A stretch of 64,000 nucleotides of DNA from CAZCPB01 sp044223975 (lineage in GTDB: Bacteria > Planctomycetota > Phycisphaerae > Phycisphaerales > UBA1924), in contig JBGALI010000008.1 in assembly GCA_044223975.1 (NCBI GenBank), positions 124,001 through 188,000 on the forward strand, in the 5' to 3' direction. The notes beneath the pieces are model-generated. The model ran no database searches. It was given only the letters and a program-made list of their open reading frames with translations, and was not told where the DNA came from. Positions 27,479 to 33,983 of this stretch are shown piece by piece (position 1 is the first letter of the stretch; each line of letters starts with the position of its first letter). The translations under genes and the position numbers were made by a program.

Positions 27479-28759
27479 TCACAATTCCTCCCAGCCGTCG
27501 CCAGCCCCGCCAAGGTTGCCATTCGACTTGTCGAAGAGTGCCACTCCGCCGGGCGTGGCATCCTTCGGTTGATTCTCGATGTTCTCGCCGGGATTCGTCC
27601 CAAGGTTGCCAACGTCGGGGGTGTGGCCTTCTTGGGCTTCGGGTTGGCGATCTTGGGCGGGCGCGCTCAGTTCCCATACCCAGCCACCGCCAAACGTTTC
27701 CTTGCGGGGCCGCACGCCCGCCAAAGCCTTCGCCCGCTGGATGGTGCGCTTGGCGAATCCTGCCGCCTTCGCCTCGCTGAACACGTCATTCGCCGGTTTG
27801 GAGCCTCGCGCCAGGAAGTCGCACAACCACGCCGCCGCGTCATCGCGTTCGGTGCGCCCGCCGTCGTACCCGCGATCACCCCCGAGCGCATCATCGGCAC
27901 TCACGTTCACCGGGTCGGGTTCCCACGCGACCGCCGGGCATCCGTCCACGCCAGTTGGTTCGATCCGGTACGCCAGTCCGCCCGTGTCCTGCGCGATGTT
28001 GTTCTTGATCGGCAGCAGCAGCCGCCGGCGCGGGTCGTTCCGGTCCTTGCTCACCGCCCACGCCGCTCGTGCCGCCGCCGCGAACGCAAGCGATCCCATC
28101 GCCCGGTAGATCGCCGGACCGCCGCCCGACTTATTCAGGTGCGTGACCGCAACCACCGCCACCCGATGCCGCTCCGCGATCGCGCCCAGCGGGGCCAGCA
28201 GTCCGCGAATCTCGGCGTTCTTGTGGGAATCGACGCCGCCCAAGTACGCCGTCACCGGGTCGATCACCACCAGCCGGCAGCCCTCCACCGAGCGGATCGC
28301 GCCCTCTAGCGCCGGCAGGTCGCGCGACAGGTCGAACGCGCGGTCCGACTCGCGCCCGTTGTCGCCCACCGATCGGATCGCTTCCAGCGCCACGATCCGG
28401 GTGGCGTCCGCGCCGGCCGCGTCCAAGCGCGGACGGATCGTGTCCGCTACCCCGTCTTCGGCGCTCAGCAGCACCACGCCGCCGGGCGTCGTCGCTACGC
28501 CGGGGGCATCCGGCCACGCCCAGCCCCGCGATACCCGCGACGCCATATCCAACGTCAGAAACGATTTCCCCAAGCCGGGATCGCCAGCGATCAGGGTGAG
28601 TTTCCCCAGAGCGATCCGACCCGGCCATAGCCACGCCACCGGCTCGGGCTTCACGTCCGACAGCCGCACGATCACGGGCGCCCCGTCGATCGGAAGGCCG
28701 GACTGCGCGGCCCAGCCGGATTCTGCGGTCTGGAAGGGGTCGGGGGCGTAGTCGCTCAT
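27479..28759 (-). CDS. RecA/RepA-like AAA ATPase (primase-helicase-type)
   Basis: 426 residues. ATG 28759 overlaps the stop of the upstream gene (ATGA), which fixes the start. The AAA_25/RepA-like core has Walker A AGDPGLGKSF (residues ~59-66), a Walker B-like RLVVIDPVTAYL, and the sensor region VAVTHLNKSGGGPAIYRAMGS typical of RepA hexameric helicases and phage or plasmid replication ATPases. The C-terminal ~130 residues include a winged-helix-like segment (DDAAAWLCDFLARGSKPANDVFSEAKAAG split by linker). It probably drives replication of the excised element. Confidence 0.88.
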   Translation of the reverse strand: MSDYAPDPFQTAESGWAAQSGLPIDGAPVIVRLSDVKPEPVAWLWPGRIALGKLTLIAGDPGLGKSFLTLDMASRVSRGWAWPDAPGVATTPGGVVLLSAEDGVADTIRPRLDAAGADATRIVALEAIRSVGDNGRESDRAFDLSRDLPALEGAIRSVEGCRLVVIDPVTAYLGGVDSHKNAEIRGLLAPLGAIAERHRVAVVAVTHLNKSGGGPAIYRAMGSLAFAAAARAAWAVSKDRNDPRRRLLLPIKNNIAQDTGGLAYRIEPTGVDGCPAVAWEPDPVNVSADDALGGDRGYDGGRTERDDAAAWLCDFLARGSKPANDVFSEAKAAGFAKRTIQRAKALAGVRPRKETFGGGWVWELSAPAQDRQPEAQEGHTPDVGNLGTNPGENIENQPKDATPGGVALFDKSNGNLGGAGDGWEEL

Positions 28760-29319
28760 GGCGTCACCCCCGCTCGCTCGGGCAGACTTGCGAGCCGGAG
28801 GATCTGATCCAACTCGTTCGCGGCACGCTCGAAGCGCCAGCCGTCCGACCGCAGGCAGCGCGCGACCCATTCGAGAACAGCCGGGAGCCAGCGCCGCGCG
28901 TAGTCGCGGGCGAACCGCTCAACGCACCGCACGGCCCACGCCGGCTCGTCGGGGGCGAAGAGTTCGATGGAATCGCCCCACGAGACGCTCCGCCCGTCGT
29001 CGCGCCACAGCACGTCTATCTCGTCGCCGGTGAATTCGCGCTCGGCAAGCAGCACGCCCGCGATCATGCGTGGTTCGGCCTCTTCGATCGCCTCGCGCGG
29101 GATCGCCAGTGCCCGGAACCGTTCACGCCCCTGCCGCCAGAGAAGTGCGCCGATGGTCTGGATCACGCGCGAGTCTTCGGGAAGCGATCGTTGAAGCCAG
29201 GGGAGCGGCGTAGAGTTTGGTGAAACGTTCGGACCGTTGACGCCTGCCCCGCCTGCCAGCGGGGCCGCGTCGTTTTTGGGGGTGCGTCCACTAGCACACT
29301 CCCTTCCGCGACTCAACAA
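28756..29319 (-). CDS. hypothetical protein of the element replication operon
   Basis: 187 residues, no family recognised. The start is uncertain (29319 or a downstream in-frame codon) because the N-terminus overlaps the 3' end of the HTH gene by 29 bp. The central segment (WRQGRERFRALAIPREAIEEAE) and the acidic C-terminus are predicted helical. Its stop overlaps the ATPase start. Position between excisionase-like HTH genes and the RepA-like ATPase suggests a loader or partner of the ATPase, which is inference only. Confidence 0.7.
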   Translation of the reverse strand: MLSRGRECASGRTPKNDAAPLAGGAGVNGPNVSPNSTPLPWLQRSLPEDSRVIQTIGALLWRQGRERFRALAIPREAIEEAEPRMIAGVLLAEREFTGDEIDVLWRDDGRSVSWGDSIELFAPDEPAWAVRCVERFARDYARRWLPAVLEWVARCLRSDGWRFERAANELDQILRLASLPERAGVTP

Positions 29320-29527
29320 ACCGCCGCAGATCCGCTACGTCGAACAGGCGACGCGCCAGCAGCTTCACGGACGGAAGTTCGCCCCGAAGCCGCAGATTGT
29401 CGATCGTGCCGGGAGAGACGCCCAGCAGGCGCCCGGCTTCACGCCGGTCAACCAGCAGCGGAGCCGGCACGTCGGCGTTGGGTATCGCATCGCATGTCCC
29501 GGTCGTTGTTGAACGTGAGGCGCTCAT
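29291..29527 (-). CDS. small MerR/excisionase-like HTH protein (HTH_17)
   Basis: 78 residues. LLVDRREAGRLLGVSPGTID...NLRLRGELPSVKLLARRLFDVADLRRFV is the HTH_17 domain shared by excisionases and phage DNA-binding proteins. Its ATG at 29527 overlaps the stop of the upstream HTH gene (ATGA). It is a candidate recombination directionality factor or regulator of the element. Confidence 0.85.
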   Translation of the reverse strand: MSASRSTTTGTCDAIPNADVPAPLLVDRREAGRLLGVSPGTIDNLRLRGELPSVKLLARRLFDVADLRRFVESRKGVC

Positions 29528-29718
29528 TTCGCGCTCCCGGCGCTCTTGGCGCGCTCGGCTAGGGCTTGATGAACAGCAACGACGCTAAAGAGTCGTCGCC
29601 GTCCCGCTTGAAGGAAGGGGAGTCTCCCCGCCAACACTTCACGGCGAAGCCAGCGCCGTGACAGCCGCATGAGACGCGAGAGTTCTTCGAGCGATACGAC
29701 GGTGTCGTGAGTGTGCAT
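29524..29718 (-). CDS. second small HTH_17/excisionase-like protein
   Basis: 64 residues from ATG 29718. It has the same domain type as the next gene (VVSLEELSRLMRLSRRWLRR and EVLAGRLPFLQAGRRRLFS, then VVAVHQAL). It is the first gene of a four-gene overlapping operon (29718 to 27479). Paired small HTH genes may divide excision and transcription control between them. Confidence 0.8.
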   Translation of the reverse strand: MHTHDTVVSLEELSRLMRLSRRWLRREVLAGRLPFLQAGRRRLFSVVAVHQALAERAKSAGSAK

Positions 29719-29779
29719 AGCCCACGATCTTGCCCTGGCTGCGAACCGCCGCAAGAGCCTCGTGCAGAATGGTGATTCA

Positions 29780-29801
29780 AGTGGTGAACGCGCTCACCAC
29801 T
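29780..29801. promoter_or_regulatory. inverted-repeat operator upstream of the HTH operon
   Basis: Perfect 8-bp arms AGTGGTGA and TCACCACT flank ACGCGC. The site lies 62-83 bp upstream of the first ATG of the operon. GATTCA-type half repeats flank it (29774, 29805). It is a candidate binding site for the XRE or HTH_17 proteins. Confidence 0.5.
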
Positions 29802-29817
29802 GGGGATTCAGTGGGGA

Positions 29818-30245
29818 TCAATTTCCTACTCTTTCGCCGAGCAGTTCGCGCCACGCTTTGGCGATTCCTGCCTTATGGCGGAATGGCCCAGCCTCCACAG
29901 CTTGTATGAGCCGCCGCACTTCGGCATTCATGAATCGGCGTTGCTGGCCGGCTCCGCCCTTCGCCCCCGGTTTCACTTCCGCAGCTTCGCGGATTCTGTC
30001 AAACACCGTGGCACTAAAGAAATGAACTCCTTCGCTTCGCTCACCAGTTCACTCCTTGTCCAACCGCCGGGTTTTCTTCCCTTCTCATTGTTTCCGTGCG
30101 AGAATTCGCCACCGCGTGCGCCCATCGCCTCTACTGCCCTCGCCGCCGCACGCTCGGCCACTTGGTCCATAGTGCCTGGAGTGATGGCGGTAGCCGCCGC
30201 CTCTAGCCGAGCGAGCAGGTCGGGAGACACCGTGGGCTGCCGCAT
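29818..30245 (-). pseudogene. cargo gene split by a -1 frameshift
   Basis: Two minus-strand frames abut. One runs 30245-29973 (90 residues, starting MRQPTVSPDLLARLEAA, ending after GWTRSELVSEAKEFIS). The other runs from within it to 29818 (FSATVFDRIREAAEVKPG then GQQRRFMNAEVRRLIQAV). Read with a -1 shift near 30020-30030 they give one ~141-residue protein with a plausible helical DNA-binding C-terminus (FDRIREAAEV...IAKAWRELLGE). Each half has no alternative function I can see. Either a disabled gene, two overlapping genes or a recoded one. No known family. Confidence 0.5.
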
Positions 30246-30465
30246 TCACCATTGCGAGGATGCCGGCTCGAAGGGCCGCCGCGAGGTTCGGCCACGCGGC
30301 GACAACCGCCGACAGGTCGGGATCGGCGGGGACAGTGGGGGGCGTCGCCGGGGGCGTCGGCGGACCAAATCCAGCCGCTTTGCTGCCGGATTTGCTGCCG
30401 CCCGAATCAGAAACTCCCGAATCCTTCGGCGAAAGTGGGGGGTGTTCGAGTCCAGTATCGCCCAC
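30085..30465 (-). other. stranded alternative integrase C-terminus at attR
   Basis: This frame begins inside the att core (VGDTGLEH) and continues with a Ser/Gly/Pro-rich linker and a helical segment, DPDLSAVVAAWPNLAAALRA then GILAMVNAA. It is in phase with the integrase through the repeat: 30468 corresponds to 25107, and both match the integrase codon phase. It has no ribosome-binding site of its own. In the excised circle it would become the 3' end of the integrase gene, giving about 556 residues. In the integrated state it is an untranslated tail. Confidence 0.7.
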
Positions 30466-30468
30466 TTT
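30444..30468 (+). repeat. attR core of the integrative element (25-bp direct repeat, copy 2)
   Basis: Identical to 25083-25107. It contains the T loop to acceptor 3' strand of tRNA-Val but no 5' half, so it is not a second tRNA gene. It marks the right boundary; the sequence to its right is chromosomal. Confidence 0.92.
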
Positions 30469-30591
30469 TCGCTTTTGTCCCCCGTTCGCTCAGCCGCGGC
30501 ACCGACCATGCCGCTTTGGACCACGCTCGGTTGCAGCGGGGCCTCACGAAGCGCCAGCGTTGACGTCCATCGGGATGGGCAACACCGAGCG

Positions 30592-33243
30592 TCATCCCGC
30601 GCCCGCTCCGATGCTGGTCACCCGCCAGAGTTCGGTGCCCTCCCCGCCGGACTCCCGGCGAGATCGATCGACGCGATGAGTCCCAGCGCAGACCGACGCG
30701 CGGCCAGCAGCCCCGGGCTCGACGCGGGCTCCGGGCGAGTTCGTTTCAAGTTTCGCCCTCCACTCCGCCGCTTTCGCGCCATGCCCGCCGCTCGGGTCCG
30801 CGGCCTCCCACGACTCGTACAGCCGCACGATCGCCGCCGCGCAATCGGCCTTCGAATCCGATTGGCCAGGCTGAAGGTCGAACCCGGCGTGGGCCGCGAG
30901 CAGCTCGGGCTCGGCCTCGGCGAAGCGGCCGAGCTCTGCGAGCTCGATGCCGTGGTCCATCCGCGCCGTCGCGGTGAACGGATGCTTGTCGTTGAAGGCC
31001 ACGGACAGGATGGCCACGGCCCGCGCAAAGTTCTCGCACGCCTCGTCGTGCCGGTTCTGGCGTCGCAGCGCCTCGCCCAGCGTGTGGTGGGCGGCGCCGG
31101 TCTGCTGGTGGTTGGGCTTGTAGATGCGGGCGCCGATCTCCAGGGCGTCGCGGATCATCTCCTCGGCCTCGCGGGGGCGATCGAGCCCCAGAAGCATGCC
31201 CGCGGTGTTGTTCTCGGCGACGGTGAGCTGAACCAGGGGCTGAGGGTCGGTCGCCTTGTAGAAGGCAATGACCTCGAGCATGGAGTTGAGGGCCTCCTCG
31301 GTCCGGCCGAGCGCCTGCAGCACGCCGGCGATGTTGCCCTTTGCGGTGGCGAGGCTCACGGGGGAGGCTCCCGGCAGGCGCGAGCGGATGTCCAGGCTGC
31401 GGCGGTGAAGGGCGAGCGATTGCTCGAACTGGCCGAGGCGCGCCAGGAGCCCTCCGAAGTTTGCGTAGAGCGTGGCGGCAAGCTCGTCATCGGCGAGCGT
31501 TCCGCCCTCCTGCACGGCCATCGCATCCTCGAACGCGGCCTTGGACTCCGGGTAGCGTCCCCAGTTCTCCAGCGCGGTGGCGTAGGAGACGCGCACGCGC
31601 TGGAACTGCCCGGCCTGGTCGGGCGGGGCGGCGCGGGCGAGCGTGATGGCGGGCTCGATGACCCTGAGTGCCGCGGCGTTGTCGCCCATGCCCAGGAACG
31701 TCTCGGCGATGGTCGCGCGGAGCTCGGCCTCGACGGCGGGCTGCCCGGCCAGCTCGCCGGATTCCAGACGCTTGAGGGCGCTCTCGAGGATCTCTCGCAG
31801 GAGGGCGGTGTCGCGTTCGCGCGCCATGGCGGGATTCACGGACATGAGCATCGACCGCATCAGCTTGGTGACCTGCTGGCTGCGGGCCAGCTCCGTCGTG
31901 GCCCTGGCCTCGCTCTCCCGCGCGCGGTCGCGCTGGAGGTTGGCGTCGTTGACGGCGAGGGTCAGGTTCCGGTTGGCCCGCGTGGACGAGACCAGGCCGA
32001 TCGTGGTCCCCGCGCCGCCGCCGACGAGCAGCACCGCGCATGCCGCGATGGCGGTCGAGAGGGCGCGGTTTCGCGAGGCGAACTTGCGGATCACGTACCA
32101 GGAGGTCGCGGGCCGGGCGGAAATCGGCTCACGCGCCAGGTAGCGGCGGATGTCGGCCCCCATCTCGGCCGCGGTCTGGTAGCGGTCCTCGCGCGCCTTG
32201 CGCATCGCTTTGGCGACGATCGTGGAGAGGTCCCCGCGGAACTCCCGCGCCACGGCAGCCAGCGGCGGCGGCTCCTGGTCGCGGATCATGCGCGCGGCGC
32301 CGGCGAGCGACGCCGACTCGACGCTCAGCGGCAGGCGACCCGCGAGCAGCTCGTACATCACCACGCCCAGCGCGTAGATGTCGCTGCGAGTGTCGATGGC
32401 CGAAGGGTCGCCCTCCACCTGCTCGGGCGACATGTACGCGAGGGTGCCGCTGACCTGGCCCATCTGCGTGACGAGCGTGCCGGGGACGGCCTCGGGGTCG
32501 GTGAGCCGGGCGATGCCGAAGTCCAGGATGCGGACCGTGCCGGTGCCGCCCGCGCTCTCGGGCGCCACCACGAGGATGTTGCTGGGCTTGAGGTCGCGGT
32601 GCACCACGCCCTTGGAGTGGGCGTGCTGCACGGCGTCGCAGACCTGGGCCATCAGTTCGAGCCGCCCGCGCGTGTCCATGCGCCGCTCGCGCGCGAACGC
32701 GGCCAGCGGCGGGCCGTCGATGAACTCCATCATCATGTACGGCACGCGGACCGCGGGGCCGTTGCTGAAGGTCACGTCCGACACGCCCGCCCCGTACACC
32801 TGCGCGATGTTGGGGTGGCGGAGGTGGCCCAGGATCTGCGCTTCGTGCCGGAACCGGCGCTGGATCGAGGGCGTGTTGAGGGTCGGGCGCACCAGCTTGA
32901 TCGCGACGCGCCGGCGGGGCGCGGACTGCTCGCACTCGTACACCGCGCCCATGCCCCCCTCGCCAACCTTGCGCACCACGCGGCAGCCGGCGATCTCGCC
33001 CACCGGTTCGGCGTCGTCGGCGATTCCCGGCAGGAGCCCTTCGAGCGCGCCCTCGCCGATCACCGGCGCCAGGAAGTCCGTGTCCGCCTCGTCCAGGTCG
33101 CTGCGCAGCAACCGCTCGACCTCCGAACGGATTCCCGGTTCGTCCGCGCACAGCCGGTCGAGCAGCGCGGCGCGATCCGCGATCGGGGCCTCCGAGACCT
33201 CGAAGAAGATTTCCTTGATCCGGGGGCGGGCGGCGTCGGTCAT
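30592..33243 (-). CDS. Ser/Thr protein kinase with C-terminal TPR-like region
   Basis: 883 residues from ATG 33243, whose start overlaps the sigma gene stop (ATGA). A short N-terminal helical segment is followed by a PknB-type kinase domain (residues ~88-350): glycine loop GEGGMG (94-99), Lys116 in VAIK, HRD at 215-217, DFG at 241-243 and SGTLAYMSPEQ. One membrane segment lies at ~377-400 (STAIAACAVLLVGGGAG). The extracytoplasmic part is a long helical repeat region of TPR type (ENWGRYPESKAAFEDAM, LARLGQFEQSLALHRR, LGRTEEALNSMLEVI). The pairing with an ECF sigma is a recurrent planctomycete arrangement. Confidence 0.93.
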   Translation of the reverse strand: MTDAARPRIKEIFFEVSEAPIADRAALLDRLCADEPGIRSEVERLLRSDLDEADTDFLAPVIGEGALEGLLPGIADDAEPVGEIAGCRVVRKVGEGGMGAVYECEQSAPRRRVAIKLVRPTLNTPSIQRRFRHEAQILGHLRHPNIAQVYGAGVSDVTFSNGPAVRVPYMMMEFIDGPPLAAFARERRMDTRGRLELMAQVCDAVQHAHSKGVVHRDLKPSNILVVAPESAGGTGTVRILDFGIARLTDPEAVPGTLVTQMGQVSGTLAYMSPEQVEGDPSAIDTRSDIYALGVVMYELLAGRLPLSVESASLAGAARMIRDQEPPPLAAVAREFRGDLSTIVAKAMRKAREDRYQTAAEMGADIRRYLAREPISARPATSWYVIRKFASRNRALSTAIAACAVLLVGGGAGTTIGLVSSTRANRNLTLAVNDANLQRDRARESEARATTELARSQQVTKLMRSMLMSVNPAMARERDTALLREILESALKRLESGELAGQPAVEAELRATIAETFLGMGDNAAALRVIEPAITLARAAPPDQAGQFQRVRVSYATALENWGRYPESKAAFEDAMAVQEGGTLADDELAATLYANFGGLLARLGQFEQSLALHRRSLDIRSRLPGASPVSLATAKGNIAGVLQALGRTEEALNSMLEVIAFYKATDPQPLVQLTVAENNTAGMLLGLDRPREAEEMIRDALEIGARIYKPNHQQTGAAHHTLGEALRRQNRHDEACENFARAVAILSVAFNDKHPFTATARMDHGIELAELGRFAEAEPELLAAHAGFDLQPGQSDSKADCAAAIVRLYESWEAADPSGGHGAKAAEWRAKLETNSPGARVEPGAAGRASVCAGTHRVDRSRRESGGEGTELWRVTSIGAGAG

Positions 33244-33833
33244 GGGGTGCCCCCCGTGGCCCCGAGCATCGAGGCCAGCTCCGCCCGCGCCATGCGCCAC
33301 TCACGCTTGACCGTGCGCTCGGAGACCTGCATCACCTCGGCGACCTGCGCGCACGAAAGCCCCGCGAAGAACCGGAGCTCGACGATCCGGGCCTGCACCG
33401 GGTCGATCTTCTCGAGCGCGACGATCGCCTCTTCGAGCGCCAGAAGGTCCACCGCCCCGACCCCGGACGGCGCGGCTTCCGACGACAGCGTCAGCCGATC
33501 GGCTCCCGGTGCGGACCGCTTGTGGGCGTGCTTGGCGCGGGCGTGGCTCACCAGCACCTGACGCATCGCCTTGGCGGCGACGGCGAAGAAGTGGCGCCGC
33601 CCGGTCCAGCCCTGGTCGGGTGCCGAGGCCAGCTTCATGTAGGCCTCGTGCACCAGGGCGGTGGGTTGCAGCGTGTGCGAGGCGGGCTGGTTGGCAAAGA
33701 AGCTGCCCGCCAGCGCCCGGAGCTCGGAGTAGACCAAAGGGAGGAGCTCCGCCGCCGCGGCCGACGCGCGGGGGCCGCCGGCCTGAGCCTCGCTCAAGAG
33801 TCGGGTGATCTGTCCCTTGTCCGGCTCGTCCAT
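33240..33833 (-). CDS. ECF sigma factor of the planctomycete kinase-associated type
   Basis: 197 residues, ATG at 33833. The sequence matches the ECF group annotated as sigma-70 family, Rhodopirellula/Verrucomicrobium type: LLPLVYSELRALAGSFF...QPTALVHEAYMKL, RRHFFAVAAKAMRQVLVSHAR and region 4 IVELRFFAGLSCAQVAEVMQVSERTVKREW. It is translationally coupled to the Ser/Thr kinase, which presumably controls it by phosphorylation in place of an anti-sigma factor. Confidence 0.93.
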   Translation of the reverse strand: MDEPDKGQITRLLSEAQAGGPRASAAAAELLPLVYSELRALAGSFFANQPASHTLQPTALVHEAYMKLASAPDQGWTGRRHFFAVAAKAMRQVLVSHARAKHAHKRSAPGADRLTLSSEAAPSGVGAVDLLALEEAIVALEKIDPVQARIVELRFFAGLSCAQVAEVMQVSERTVKREWRMARAELASMLGATGGTP

Positions 33834-33983
33834 GAAGAAGTCATCGCTCCCATCGCCAGTCTACCTGCCGCGGGAACGGCATCCAGATTCTTTGGAATGG
33901 TGTGTCCCCTCCGTGGCCCCGCCTGCGTGATCTGGAGGGGCCAACGCCGGGGTGGCGTCTGCCCTTCAGTCTGGAGTTTGGCC

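Larger units (their letters stand above)
25083..30468. mobile_element. 5.4-kb integrative element in tRNA-Val(GAC)
   Basis: Bounded by the 25-bp repeats 25083-25107 and 30444-30468, with a tyrosine integrase at the tRNA end. Contents on the minus strand, from the right end: stranded integrase tail, frameshifted cargo gene, two small HTH genes, a hypothetical, an AAA ATPase, then the XRE regulator and integrase. One zinc-ribbon membrane gene is on the plus strand. No conjugation or capsid genes are present, so it is probably a mobilisable or satellite-like element that replicates or primes through the RepA-like ATPase. The chromosomal locus on the right resumes at the Ser/Thr kinase. Confidence 0.88.

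Noticed and set aside
30441..30468. Possible second tRNA at attR
   Set aside because: Only the T loop to acceptor 3' strand is present; no D or anticodon arm upstream. It is the att core repeat.
30246..30524. Minus-strand frame across attR (92 codons) as a gene
   Set aside because: It crosses the element boundary, lacks a ribosome-binding site and is out of phase with the tail that shows ordered sequence.
29875..33561. 1228-codon plus-strand frame opposite the Ser/Thr kinase
   Set aside because: It spans attR and the kinase on the opposite strand and has no recognisable domain; the kinase with all catalytic motifs is the real gene.
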